A stretch of DNA of 64,000 nt from Agarilytica sp045430305 (GCA_045430305.1 JAILXW010000001.1:1458914-1522913); one strand, 5' to 3'. Positions 47,975 to 57,686 are shown, counted from the stretch's first letter. The notes: generated by a model from the sequence alone, not told the origin. Program-made: numbers and translations.

Positions 47975-49075
47975 ATGAACGAAACAGTCCTTTTTAACAC
48001 CATTGAAACTCAATCAGGCGGTCGCATTGGGCGTGTGACGCTCAATCAAGAAAGAGCCCTTAATGCGCTGAATTTAGATATGGTAAGCGCCATTTTAAAG
48101 CAATTGGAATCGTGGAAAAGCGACGATAGTATCGTTTGCATTTTTATTGAAGGTGCTGGCGATCGAGCACTATGTGCCGGTGGCGACATCAAAGCCATGT
48201 ACTTTGACATGCAAGAAACCCAAGGCAAAAAAACGGAGCACTTTTTCGAGCACGAGTACCGAATGGACTACACCCTACACACCTACCCCAAGCCTATTAT
48301 TGCGTGGGGAACCGGTATAGTAATGGGCGGCGGTTTGGGAATATTTATGGGCTCAGATATTCGAATCGTGAGTGAAAAATCTCGTCTTGCCATGCCAGAA
48401 ATCACGATTGGGCTTTTTCCTGATGTCGGCGCAAGTTACTTTTTAAACCGCCTACCACAGCTCATTGGCAGATTTATGGCGTTAACCGGCGCCATAGCTA
48501 ACGCAACCGACGCCTTGGAGCTAGGCCTGGCAAACACCTTACTTTCGCACGCACAGAAAGACATCTTTCTTTCGACAATCTCAAACATAGCATTTAGCGG
48601 CGAAAAACAACAAGACCTCACTGCGCTATTTAGTGCGGCAGAAATATTGCGAAGCTCACATAAATTTGACCTACCCAGCTCTGAACTGCCAGTAGCTAAG
48701 AAATTACTAGGGTCAGTATTCACGCAAGAAGACAGCAAGCAACTAATCGATGATTTTTTGGCAATAGAAACCGACAACGCTTGGATTAAAAAATCGCAAG
48801 CCAACCTCAAAAATGGGTCGCCATTAAGCGCGCTCATTATTGATGAGCAATTTAAGCGAGCCCAAAATTACACACTCGAAGAAGCCTTTAAAAGTGAAAT
48901 GGTGTTATCTGCAAACATAGCACGATTCACGGAATTTTCAGAAGGGGTTCGCGCGCTATTAATCGATAAAGACAACGATCCAAAGTGGCACTACGCTTCT
49001 CACCGCGACATTCCAGAGGCGTTCGTCGATGCCTTCTTTGCTTCACCGTGGGAATCAAACCCTTTAGCTATTTAA
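47975..49075 (+). CDS. Enoyl-CoA hydratase/isomerase family, 3-hydroxyisobutyryl-CoA hydrolase-like
   Basis: The 366-residue protein has the crotonase core of the HIBYL-CoA hydrolase subgroup: CAGGDIKAMY (oxyanion hole), GGGLGIFMGSDIRIV and MPEITIGLFPDVGASYFL with the catalytic Glu/Asp pair. The subgroup releases 3-hydroxyisobutyrate in valine breakdown. I start at ATG 47975 with TTGGAG upstream, not at the in-frame codon at 47924. The other valine genes are not nearby. Other CoA thioesters remain possible. Confidence 0.9.
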   Translation: MNETVLFNTIETQSGGRIGRVTLNQERALNALNLDMVSAILKQLESWKSDDSIVCIFIEGAGDRALCAGGDIKAMYFDMQETQGKKTEHFFEHEYRMDYTLHTYPKPIIAWGTGIVMGGGLGIFMGSDIRIVSEKSRLAMPEITIGLFPDVGASYFLNRLPQLIGRFMALTGAIANATDALELGLANTLLSHAQKDIFLSTISNIAFSGEKQQDLTALFSAAEILRSSHKFDLPSSELPVAKKLLGSVFTQEDSKQLIDDFLAIETDNAWIKKSQANLKNGSPLSALIIDEQFKRAQNYTLEEAFKSEMVLSANIARFTEFSEGVRALLIDKDNDPKWHYASHRDIPEAFVDAFFASPWESNPLAI

Positions 49076-49105
49076 TTATTTCGTTATTGAAAGGAAGTTA
49101 AAAAA

Positions 49106-49867
49106 ATGACTGGAACTGTACTAATAACAGGTGCCTCTTCAGGCTTTGGCGCAGCTTGTGCAAAAAAATATGCCGAGCATGGCTACAAAGTAATTGTTGG
49201 CGCACGCAACTTTGCCAAGTTGATCGAATTTCAAAGCACCGCTAAACAGCCTGAAAATATTTGTGTAGTACCACTCGATGTACGCTTTACCGATTCCATC
49301 CAACACTTTTTTCAATCTATTCCAGAAGATTTTAAAAACATCGATATTCTCGTGAATAACGCAGGCCTAGCCCTTGGCATTGAACCGGCCCACGAAGTAG
49401 ATTTAGACGATTGGGAAACCATGGTCGATACCAACATCAAAGGCCTGATGCGCATGACAAGAAAAGTTTTACCGTTAATGGTAGAGCGCAATAACGGCCA
49501 CATCGTCAATATAGGCTCCGTCGCAGCTTCCTGGCCCTACCCCGGCAGCAACGCTTACGGCGGTACTAAAGCCTTCGTACAACAATTTTCACGCGGTTTA
49601 CGCAGTGACGTACTTGGCAAGCAAGTGCGCGTGACAAATATCGAACCCGGTTTAGCCGACACTAACTTTTCAGTTACACGCCTGAAAGGCGACCAAAATA
49701 AAGCAGACTCCGTTTATACCGGTACTCAACCGCTGAGCGCTGAAGATATCGCCGATGTCGTGTTTTGGGCCACAAGCGTTCCCAAACACGTAAACATTAA
49801 TAATGTAGAAGTGATGCCCACCTGCCAAGCATGGTCGCCGTTTTCGGTTAATAGAGAAATGCTTTAG
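49106..49867 (+). CDS. ydfG: NADP-dependent 3-hydroxy acid dehydrogenase, YdfG type
   Basis: The 253-residue short-chain dehydrogenase has the cofactor motif TGASSGFGAA, NNAGLALG, the catalytic Ser (NIGSVAASWPYPGSNAYGGTK with Tyr and Lys) and IEPGLADTNFS. It closely follows E. coli YdfG, which oxidises L-serine, L-allo-threonine and 3-hydroxyisobutyrate. That last substrate ties it to the gene 30 bp upstream, whose product would release 3-hydroxyisobutyrate; the two are likely one operon. Confidence 0.92.
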   Translation: MTGTVLITGASSGFGAACAKKYAEHGYKVIVGARNFAKLIEFQSTAKQPENICVVPLDVRFTDSIQHFFQSIPEDFKNIDILVNNAGLALGIEPAHEVDLDDWETMVDTNIKGLMRMTRKVLPLMVERNNGHIVNIGSVAASWPYPGSNAYGGTKAFVQQFSRGLRSDVLGKQVRVTNIEPGLADTNFSVTRLKGDQNKADSVYTGTQPLSAEDIADVVFWATSVPKHVNINNVEVMPTCQAWSPFSVNREML

Positions 49868-49877
49868 CCCTACAAGT

Positions 49878-50636
49878 TTATATAAATGCGCTGACCGCTC
49901 CTATCAGCGCGATCAAGCTTGCGATTCCACAAAGTAAAAGTATTATTTTCCTAAAGTGCTTTTTATCTACCCAGGCATGCAAACCTTTACCGAGTAAAAA
50001 TCCTAAAATTGCAGAAGGGAAAAAGCTTACACAGGCAATTAAAACTTCCCGTGTGAGTAGGCCCGCAATGGCGTAACTTAGCATGCTGATGACACAGGCG
50101 TATGCAAAGTAAAAACCTAAGTTCGCGCGCACGGTTTTAGGGTCCGCGTGTTGCAGCACTAACGCCATAGGCGGGCCACCAATTGAGGTGGTAGTGCCCA
50201 TAAAACCACTAAAAAAACCGGCAACACTCATGCGCGATGGCGTTGCATCAAAACGCACATTACTCAAACTTACCAAGACCCCCGCCAGCACACAAATCGC
50301 CACGACCAAATGCAGCCAGGCGAGGCTGATACTGACCAATAGCCAAGCCCCTACGACAGTACCCGGTATACGCGAGATCACTGCCGGTAAAATCATCGAA
50401 AAATTTAGGTAAGCACGCTGGTGCCATGCATTGATTAAACTTAACAGCAGTGCAGTAGAGGTAAGCGTATAAGGCACCCATTCAGGCTTTACCAGCATGA
50501 TAATCGGCGCAGCAATCACAGCCATACCAAAACCCACTGCGGTTTGAATGGCACAACCTAAGGTTAAAATAAACGCAGCAACGGCCCAAGACCAACTCAC
50601 CGCCATATTACTGTCTACGTAAAATTCTATTCCCAC
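49878..50636 (-). CDS. TSUP-family (TauE/SafE) membrane transporter
   Basis: The 252-residue protein has about eight membrane helices in two halves, each starting with the TSUP repeat (GFGMAVIAAPIIMLV and GFFSGFMGTTTSIGGPPMAL). TSUP proteins export sulfite, sulfoacetate or other sulfur- or carbon-containing anions. The gene is convergent with ydfG and separated by only 10 bp. Substrate is not predictable. Confidence 0.9.
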   Translation of the reverse strand: MGIEFYVDSNMAVSWSWAVAAFILTLGCAIQTAVGFGMAVIAAPIIMLVKPEWVPYTLTSTALLLSLINAWHQRAYLNFSMILPAVISRIPGTVVGAWLLVSISLAWLHLVVAICVLAGVLVSLSNVRFDATPSRMSVAGFFSGFMGTTTSIGGPPMALVLQHADPKTVRANLGFYFAYACVISMLSYAIAGLLTREVLIACVSFFPSAILGFLLGKGLHAWVDKKHFRKIILLLCGIASLIALIGAVSAFI

Positions 50637-51100
50637 AATCCATCTCTACTCCCAACCACGATTTGCCGCCAAATACTGTCATAACGACTGAATTCTTAGC
50701 GCCTAGTGTACCGCTTTCTATCGTGACTGTTTGCCCGCTATATGCGGGCAACAGTGTTGATTCATGGAATTTACGCGCCTGCCATTTTATGAAACAGTAT
50801 AAGCGTTACCGATGTCGCCGAGAACGAAGCTATGTGTCGTGAATTTAACTGCAGTAGATGGTGGGTAGTATGAGTAATTCGTGAAATACGGCAGCAAAAT
50901 GGTCGAAATAGCGACCACTTTTAGCAATTCTAGGGGCAAAGCGTTTAAAAACCGGACACAGCGCAGATTTCTCAGCATCCAGCTTGATTCGACAGATTCG
51001 ATCGTCAATCATAGCAGGCTTGATTTGCACCTATGTGGCACCGAATCGCACCTTGGGTATCACCAAACCATAATAAAGATCATTGTTTGATCAAAGAAGC
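50637..51100. other. Intergenic region before the GGDEF-EAL gene
   Basis: About 460 bp. It contains a possible frameshifted small minus-strand ORF (50787-51030) and otherwise nothing that I recognise. Confidence 0.5.
50787..51030 (-). pseudogene. Possible frameshifted small ORF
   Basis: ATG 51030 opens a protein-like frame (MIDDRICRIKLDAEKSALC, FKRFAPRIAKSG) that ends at 50845. The next frame continues with YPPSTAVKFTTHSF and VLGDIGNAYTVS to a stop at 50787. Joined near 50880 they would make about 80 residues. No family is recognised, so this may be chance. Confidence 0.3.
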
Positions 51101-52813
51101 ATGAATCGCAATCAAAACATCATCATAATTGATAGTAGCGACGAAGATTTTGAGCGTTATCGCTCACTGCTTCCGAAGCAAAAATCAATTTTCAGCGATA
51201 TTGTGCAACTGAAAAGCATGGCGCAAGCACTTGCATATTTTCAGGACAATTCCCCTCTTTGCTGCATCATAAATTTCCGCTTTGAAAACGGTAGCGCTTT
51301 AGAGCTGCTACAAGAAATGATGCGTTCTGTGCGTCGCCCCGATTTCGCCATTGTGCTTAGTATTAACTTGGGTTACGAGCGTTTGGCCGCTGACTTAATG
51401 CAAATGGGCGTGCAAGACTATTTAATAAAAGAAGAGATCGGCAATAACGATCTCATGCATACACTTAAAAACGCATTGCGCACCTTTACACTGCAAAAGC
51501 AGTTAAAAATGATGGCGCATTTTGATTCACTTACCGGCCTTTTAAACCGTTCGCTATTTTTAAACCGCTTAGAACAAGCCGTTAGTGAAGCCAAACGCTA
51601 CGAAAACAATTTGTGTTTGCTTTCGCTCGATATCGATTACTTTAAGCAAATCAATGATACCTATGGTCACGACACTGGCGACCGCATTCTTTGTATCGTT
51701 GCTGAACGTATTCGCGAGTGCGTACGTAAAACCGATAGCGTTGCGCGTTTAGGCGGTGATGAGTTTATGATACTGCTACCCAGCGCAGTGTCGCATGAAG
51801 GGCACTACGTAGCGCAAAAACTGCTAAAGCATATTCCACAGCCCATTGAATTCGACGATATTGTCTTATACGTGTACCCGTCTATCGGTTTAGCCAATTT
51901 TCCAGATACGGCAAGCGACCACCAAGAATTATTAAAGCAAGTAGATACGGCGTTATATAAAGCGAAGGAACAAGGCCGCTCACAATACGTTAAGTTTTCT
52001 AAGCAAAACCAAAATCAGTGGCAACGAAAATTGCACCTGAGCAAAAATTTACCGAACGCGTTAAAAAACCAAGATGTTCGTTTGGCCTTTCAGCCGGTAT
52101 TTGATTCTCTATCCAAACGCTGCATCTCGGTTGAAGCACTGGTGCGCTGGAACTTCGAGGGTGAAGATATTCACACCGAAGAAATTGTGCATTTGATCAA
52201 CCAAGGCTCAATGGCAACCCCCTTCCACGACTGGCTGTTCAATCAGGCAATTCGCCAGCTTAGCTTGTGGCATGAAGAGATGCCTGATTTAAAACTATCA
52301 CTGAATATGCCTGCTAACCTGTGCCATAACAGTTTGATCATTGAAAAACTTTTTGACGCAATAAAATTTCACGAAGTAAAACCCCAAGACATCATTCTCG
52401 AAATCACTGAAGCCCAAATGATGCGTCACGCAGACTTAACAAAAGACGTACTCACCAGCATTTCAAACAAAGGGGTACGCGTCGCCATAGATGATTTTGG
52501 CTCAGGCCAATGCTCTTTGGAATACCTGGCCGACTTCCCTTGTGAACAAATAAAAATCAACGAAAAATTCTTTTTAAACCTTTCACTCGATGATAAAAAC
52601 CGACGCATTATTGAAGCCGTAACAGCGCTTGGGCACGAACTGGGCCTAACGGTAGTGGCCGAAGGTGTAGAAAACGCGTCTTTACTTGAGTTTGCCAAGC
52701 AAGCGGGTTGTGATGCGACACAAGGGTATTGGATGGCTCAACCGGCATTTGCAGGTGATACATGGATTGAATTCCTGGACAATGCTCGAGCGCCACTCCT
52801 CACAAACGATTAG
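51101..52813 (+). CDS. Degenerate receiver-GGDEF-EAL protein
   Basis: The 570-residue protein joins a receiver-like domain (1-120), a diguanylate cyclase domain and an EAL phosphodiesterase domain. In the receiver the usual phospho-Asp position reads IINFRFENG, so Asn replaces Asp and phosphorylation is unlikely. The cyclase has intact GGDEF (about 218-222) with an RKTD inhibitory site five residues before. The EAL domain keeps EALVRW (about 345), the Asn of LSLNM, EITEA, IDDFGSG, the Lys of IKINEKF, AEGVEN and QGYW, so both activities may be present. Start at ATG 51101 is chosen over TTG 51083. Confidence 0.9.
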   Translation: MNRNQNIIIIDSSDEDFERYRSLLPKQKSIFSDIVQLKSMAQALAYFQDNSPLCCIINFRFENGSALELLQEMMRSVRRPDFAIVLSINLGYERLAADLMQMGVQDYLIKEEIGNNDLMHTLKNALRTFTLQKQLKMMAHFDSLTGLLNRSLFLNRLEQAVSEAKRYENNLCLLSLDIDYFKQINDTYGHDTGDRILCIVAERIRECVRKTDSVARLGGDEFMILLPSAVSHEGHYVAQKLLKHIPQPIEFDDIVLYVYPSIGLANFPDTASDHQELLKQVDTALYKAKEQGRSQYVKFSKQNQNQWQRKLHLSKNLPNALKNQDVRLAFQPVFDSLSKRCISVEALVRWNFEGEDIHTEEIVHLINQGSMATPFHDWLFNQAIRQLSLWHEEMPDLKLSLNMPANLCHNSLIIEKLFDAIKFHEVKPQDIILEITEAQMMRHADLTKDVLTSISNKGVRVAIDDFGSGQCSLEYLADFPCEQIKINEKFFLNLSLDDKNRRIIEAVTALGHELGLTVVAEGVENASLLEFAKQAGCDATQGYWMAQPAFAGDTWIEFLDNARAPLLTND

Positions 52814-52987
52814 TTTTCCCTTCTTTTATAAAAGCCCCCTCTCTTCTCTTACCGCTCACCATCAGTAACACTTCAAGATGCAGATAGCCCTGCGTACTCG
52901 ACGCCATAAAAGGAAAAGATGATAAGGAAGAAATGAGAAAGACAATATATAGGAATAGTCTGACGGCGGTATTTGAATCGTTTTACC

Positions 52988-54199
52988 TTAAGAGCTGGTA
53001 CCACTTTGTTTAAACTGACGTAACCACGCACTGTACCACCGGCCTAACTCTTCCGCCGGTTTAGGTCGAGAAATTAAGTAACCTTGCAACGTCATTCTTC
53101 CTTTCGAACCTAAATAGTTAAACTCCGCTTCTTTTTCTACACCCTCGGCAACGATATTTAAATCGAAATTATCACTCAACTCTAGCATCGTATTGAGAAT
53201 AACTTGAGACACACGATCGTCGTAGATATTTTGAATCATGCTCCTATCTATTTTTATCTCGGTGAATGGGTACTGGCGTATTTGCCCCATATTAGTAAAG
53301 CCTGTACCAAAGTCATCTAGCGACACCCCAAATCCGGCAATGCGCAAGCGTTCCAGGGTCATTATTTTTTTTGTGGTATCGAGTGCCTGGCCTTCCGTAA
53401 TTTCAATAATCAATCGTTCTTTAGGGAATTCTGCTAAATCACAGATCGTCGCTATCATTTCTGGAAGTTTGTCATTCGTCAGCTGCTGAGGTAAAACATT
53501 AAGTGATATATTTAAATTTTCTGAACCCGGTATGTCGCTTTTAACGTTAGAAAAATCGCTCAAAGCCTGTTCGAGGGTTTTGTAGGTAAGTAAATCCATC
53601 AAACCATGTTTTTCAACAATCGGAATAAATAGCTCAGGGCGTAAGAATTCCATTTCTCCTGGCGCTTTAATTCTGCATAGAATTTCTAGCCCCACCAATT
53701 CTAAAGTATGAGAATCTACCTGTGGTTGAAAATAGGGGGTAATTAGGCCTTTCTCAATAGACTCTATAAGCACTTTTTGTTTTGAGAATTGACCACTACA
53801 CATAGCCATTGCGTGAATGCGCCCAGCTCGTTCCAATAACGACAACAGGTGCTCCGCTTCAAACGGTTTTGTGAGATTACCAATCAGATGCACCTGATGC
53901 TCACGCGCGAGATCAATTGCAAGTTTTACTACGCGGTTTTCCAATGATGAATAAATTGCGACAGCACCGACATAACCTGTATCGGAAATAGATTCGATCA
54001 GTTGCATGCCATCCATCACTGGCATTTTCAGGTCAGTGACCACCAATTGAAAGCGATAGGGCTGGTGGTTTAGAAGTTCCAGAGCTTCTTTGCCATCCCT
54101 TGCTTTAACAAGCGTGTGCACTCCAAGATCTGCAAGTTGCGCCTCCAAAATCGAAAGCTGAGAAGCAGAATCATCAACAATGAGAGCCGAGGCAATCAT
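52988..54199 (-). CDS. Response regulator with EAL phosphodiesterase output
   Basis: The 403-residue protein has a complete receiver (acidic pair at 9-10, phospho-Asp56 in VVTDLKMPVMDG, Lys in NLTKPF) and an EAL domain. The motif reads LEIL in place of EAL but keeps the Glu; EITEGQ, SLDDFGTGF, IKIDRSM, VAEGVE and QGYLISRP are present. It should hydrolyse c-di-GMP under phosphorylation control. It is convergent with the GGDEF-EAL gene. No histidine kinase is adjacent. Confidence 0.92.
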   Translation of the reverse strand: MIASALIVDDSASQLSILEAQLADLGVHTLVKARDGKEALELLNHQPYRFQLVVTDLKMPVMDGMQLIESISDTGYVGAVAIYSSLENRVVKLAIDLAREHQVHLIGNLTKPFEAEHLLSLLERAGRIHAMAMCSGQFSKQKVLIESIEKGLITPYFQPQVDSHTLELVGLEILCRIKAPGEMEFLRPELFIPIVEKHGLMDLLTYKTLEQALSDFSNVKSDIPGSENLNISLNVLPQQLTNDKLPEMIATICDLAEFPKERLIIEITEGQALDTTKKIMTLERLRIAGFGVSLDDFGTGFTNMGQIRQYPFTEIKIDRSMIQNIYDDRVSQVILNTMLELSDNFDLNIVAEGVEKEAEFNYLGSKGRMTLQGYLISRPKPAEELGRWYSAWLRQFKQSGTSS

Positions 54200-54438
54200 A
54201 CAGCCACCTAACTAGGTTGTTCATGCAAGATACAGTCTCAGAGTAGGGCACACGCCAATTGAAAACTCACCTTGAACCGTATACAGACAACGTACACCCG
54301 GCTTTGACGCCATGCACGTATAGACAATAAGTATAGTCGGCGAAAAGCAAGCAAACTAGCAATCACCAGATGGATTCGCTCAAATCGGTAAATTTGTCAT
54401 GTAAAATCCCCTTTTATACTCAAATGATATTAGAAGGA

Positions 54439-55191
54439 TTAAACAATATGTAGCAATTTTTTACGGGTAATACGAATTTCGTTGGGGTAGCCCAAAGCAT
54501 TGTTGATGTAGCGAACACCGTCGATGGAAAGATCCCGATTTACATGACTGTGACCGTAGATATGAATATCTGCCCCTAGGGCGCGTATATGCTCATCTAT
54601 ACAGTGGGCACCCAATACAGAATATAGCTCTCGTTTTTTAGCAGGTATCGCACACGGCATAACATCGATACGCGGGAGAAAGTGCGAGCAAGTAATTAGG
54701 TTTTCATAGTTTCCTTGTGGCTTTTTACTACGCGACAAAAAATATTGGCATAGCTGTCTTTCTTCCCTTAGCGGCTCGGGCCAACGGCAACGTCGAAAAT
54801 CCATCCATGCTTTGCGAATATATTCACTCGGTTTCGAAAATGAAAAGTCATACCAAGAAAATATTGGGGCTATCATCGTATCATTAATACGGACCGGCTC
54901 CGTCAATACCTCGTATTCTTCCGCCAGCGCCAACAGCGATTCAAATTTATCGAGCGAATCAAATGGATCACTAGCTTTCACCCAAACATCATGATTACCA
55001 GGCACAAACACTACATGTTGAAAACGTCTTTTTAACTGATCAAAACAAAACGATACTTTGTCAGTCGCATCTGAAATATCACCAGGTAAAATCAAGGTGT
55101 CTTGCACGAAATCCCAACGGGATAAGTTTAGCAGCCACTCGACATTTTCTTCATAATCTAAGTGAACATCAGAGCAAGAAAATATTCTCAT
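54439..55191 (-). CDS. Calcineurin-like metallophosphoesterase
   Basis: The 250-residue protein has all five metallophosphoesterase blocks: SDVHLD, LPGDISD, VPGNHDVW, a lone His in ITCSHFLPR and IYGHSHVNRD. It has no signal peptide, so it acts in the cytoplasm. Substrate is unknown; the family includes nucleotide phosphodiesterases and nucleases. It lies downstream of the candidate ncRNA but is separated from it by a terminator. Confidence 0.9.
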   Translation of the reverse strand: MRIFSCSDVHLDYEENVEWLLNLSRWDFVQDTLILPGDISDATDKVSFCFDQLKRRFQHVVFVPGNHDVWVKASDPFDSLDKFESLLALAEEYEVLTEPVRINDTMIAPIFSWYDFSFSKPSEYIRKAWMDFRRCRWPEPLREERQLCQYFLSRSKKPQGNYENLITCSHFLPRIDVMPCAIPAKKRELYSVLGAHCIDEHIRALGADIHIYGHSHVNRDLSIDGVRYINNALGYPNEIRITRKKLLHIV

Positions 55192-55499
55192 AACATTTTT
55201 TTACCACAACTCACTTCGCTAAAAATGACGTTATATTTATCGATCATTAATAATCTATATCTAAAACAAATTAAAATTATGTTCGGCGCAGAAAAACACA
55301 TAAATCACTCGCCCCTAGATTTCAGATTCAATGCAAGTGGGAACACAGGCTTCAGGTAAAGATTACTATGGAAGTTACGATCTGAATAGAGAAATAATAT
55401 CGTTCAAAAACTGAAAAATATAGATAAAATAGTTTTTATAGCCGCAACTAGCGTTTCTTTGAAGAATGTTTTGGCGAGGCGATAGGCTTGTTTAGTCTT
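55192..55499. other. Intergenic, upstream of metallophosphoesterase
   Basis: About 300 bp of AT-rich DNA without ORF or clear signal; presumably holds the metallophosphoesterase promoter. Confidence 0.5.
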
Positions 55500-55538
55500 A
55501 ATAAAAAATAAACCGACGCTAGCAATTCGCTACGTCGG
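55500..55538 (-). terminator. Intrinsic terminator of the candidate ncRNA
   Basis: On the minus strand CCGACGTAGC and GCTAGCGTCGG form a stem (55513-55538) around AATT, followed by TTTATTTTTTATT. The plus strand has no T-run, so the direction is clear. Confidence 0.88.
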
Positions 55539-56040
55539 CCATGTTCCCAATCCTTGAATAATTGCACTGCCCTTTTCGCCTAAACATTTAGCCCCTAGCA
55601 GCCTGCGCCTAACAAGCTCATACCCTAGAAAACTAATGACCTAGAATGTACGATGTCTCTCGGCTATCGTTCCTCATCTAGTGTAGTGTAGGCCACCGTG
55701 TCAGCCTGTCCTTAATAGCTGGTCTTCCTTGATCACTTAAAAACGCTCGTTCCCTGCTGACAACTCCCTTATTTACCGAAGCGCATCCCATCACTTAAAT
55801 GGCTACTCCCTAAACCATCTCAGATCCTTCTAACCTTAATTCATTCCATGAACCCTTTGATGCTCTAGCCCATTAATTCCTTTTCTGGCGTTGCTCCTGC
55901 CGATGCGATCCGTGCAGCACTTCCTGCTATATGCGCCCCAGAGCGTCCTTCCTTGGGCTCGCCCTACTCCATGTGGCGTCAACTTTCGCTTCCTTACCTA
56001 AGCATTGATAGTGAGTTTAGCGACCTCGAGAATATATGCG
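55500..56040 (-). ncRNA. Candidate long non-coding RNA
   Basis: About 540 bp without any reading frame of 60 codons, in a 970-bp gap. The plus strand is visibly pyrimidine-rich, so the minus transcript would be purine-rich with many GGA/AAGG runs between short GC stems, for example GGGC-GA-GCCC (55956-55965) and AGCA-GGAAG-TGCT (55917-55929). It ends in a strong minus-strand intrinsic terminator (55500-55538). It does not begin or read like tmRNA, RNase P RNA or 6S RNA. A decayed gene is the alternative. The 5' end is a guess. Confidence 0.45.
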
Positions 56041-56162
56041 ATTACACGACATTACACTTCTCGTTGCACAAACCCTATAATGTGACCCTTCGGTCGAATT
56101 GATTGATTTGATCAACGATTTTGCACATTTTCCGGCCAATATGGCCCTCAAGACAGCAAACC

Positions 56163-57056
56163 ATGGCTTACATCAAATCCCTTAACTCACAAGCACTTAT
56201 TTATTTAAAGCCCGTTCATATTTTTGGGAGGGACCCAAATTCAGCCGACTATGTGTTGAACTCAGACTCCTGCTCCCGAATGCACTGCGTTGTGCGCTGG
56301 CAGAACGGCTTGTGGATGCTGACGGACGAAAGCCGCAACGGCTGCTTTATTAATGGAAAACGGATTGAGAAAGGCCGGGCCATAAACCTAAATAAAGGTG
56401 ACATTGTTTCTTTCACCAGTGATGGTAACGAACAATGGCAATTGGAAAATGAACAAAAGCCAAGCCCTGTTCTAATCTCGGATGACAATAGCGATTTTAT
56501 CGAATTACAGGCGCTCAACATTCTTCCCAACGAACGTGCCGCTGAGTACCAAATTCTTAAGCAGGGTGAGGAATGGATGATTGAAAGCGGGGATGACTCT
56601 CGCCTAATTGAAGATGGTTTTCGTTTTCAGATGAGCGGTAAAAGTTGGAGCTTTCACGCCAATGAACTCGTGCAAGAAACAACGTTTTACGAGAACGTCG
56701 AAGCAAAGCCACCTAAACTCACCTTTAACGTGAGCCGCAATGAAGAGCATGTGCAGCTTATTTTTGATTGCGATGGCAAGATCTTCGACCTCGGCCACAA
56801 AACGCACCACTATTTACTGCTCGAAATGGCGCGACATTCCCAACAAGACAACGCCGCAACCCAGACAGAGCTTGGATGGATGAGCAATGATTTATTGCTT
56901 CACAATCTACGAATCGATTTAAATCATTTGAACATTCAAATTTTTCGCGCACGAGAAGCAATTCGTAAATGCTCACGAAACTGGGGGCAACGTATTATCG
57001 ATCGCCGCCGAGGGGAAATTCGTCTTCACCCCTGCGAATTAGAAATTAATCAATAA
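56163..57056 (+). CDS. FHA domain fused to a winged-helix-like domain
   Basis: The 297-residue protein begins with an FHA phosphothreonine-binding domain (GRDPNSADYVL, SRMHCVVRW, DESRNGCFINGKRI). A middle segment of unclear fold follows. The last 100 residues (YLLLEMARHS, ELGWMSNDLL, LNIQIFRAREAI, RRGEIRLHP) resemble the OmpR/PhoB-type DNA-binding winged helix, including the final beta-hairpin. It would be a one-piece regulator reading Ser/Thr phosphorylation. I start at ATG 56163, not at a TTG at 56121. No Ser/Thr kinase is nearby. Confidence 0.8.
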   Translation: MAYIKSLNSQALIYLKPVHIFGRDPNSADYVLNSDSCSRMHCVVRWQNGLWMLTDESRNGCFINGKRIEKGRAINLNKGDIVSFTSDGNEQWQLENEQKPSPVLISDDNSDFIELQALNILPNERAAEYQILKQGEEWMIESGDDSRLIEDGFRFQMSGKSWSFHANELVQETTFYENVEAKPPKLTFNVSRNEEHVQLIFDCDGKIFDLGHKTHHYLLLEMARHSQQDNAATQTELGWMSNDLLLHNLRIDLNHLNIQIFRAREAIRKCSRNWGQRIIDRRRGEIRLHPCELEINQ

Positions 57057-57089
57057 CCGCCACGTATTGGCTTAATGCGCGAAAAAAAA

Positions 57090-57686
57090 TCACTGCTCAC
57101 AAACCGGAGCACAACTTATATCTTTTGTGCGTATGTAGACCTTTGTAGAAAATATTACTGCGGGTAACTCAAGCGCACTATCTAATATTTGTGGCGCAAT
57201 ATGGTACTTAACAACGTACACATCGTAGGCATCGCCATTCTCACCGCTCTCTTCACCCGCTTTAGCCCGCTCCAAAATCGAAACATGAGAACTATCTATT
57301 TCTAAAGTAGTAGGAATAGGTGCATCGCCATACAAGCCATCGGAATGCTGGTTATTAACCCACAAAGAAATCTTCTCTTTATCCTTTGATGCAAATTGAT
57401 TAATCGTTGCCGACACTGACGCTTCAGAGTGAAATGTCACTTCGTAAACGATATGTTGCTTTTTGAAAGAGATAAAATTCTTCGTTTTACCGTACGTATA
57501 TAAACTAAAGTAACGACTATGCGCTTCAAATTCTATATCGTGCTTTTCCATACGAGAAATAACTTGTTGCGCATCGATAGCTAACTGACCATTCGAGCTC
57601 TCAGAGCGGCTTTTCTCGTTTGAATCTGAACATGCTGACATCAAACAAACACCGAACACCAGAAAACTTTTCACAAATATATTCAT
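57090..57686 (-). CDS. Lipoprotein of unknown function
   Basis: The 198-residue protein has a lipoprotein signal (VCLMSAC, Cys at about 19) and a mature part with beta strands and no known motif; two Cys lie near the C-terminus (ISCAPVCEQ). It is convergent with the FHA gene. The 11-bp tandem repeat begins about 40 bp upstream of its ATG and may affect its expression. Confidence 0.75.
   Translation of the reverse strand: MNIFVKSFLVFGVCLMSACSDSNEKSRSESSNGQLAIDAQQVISRMEKHDIEFEAHSRYFSLYTYGKTKNFISFKKQHIVYEVTFHSEASVSATINQFASKDKEKISLWVNNQHSDGLYGDAPIPTTLEIDSSHVSILERAKAGEESGENGDAYDVYVVKYHIAPQILDSALELPAVIFSTKVYIRTKDISCAPVCEQ

Noticed and set aside
55500..56040. tmRNA, RNase P RNA or 6S RNA
   Set aside because: None of the conserved end or core sequences of these RNAs could be found.
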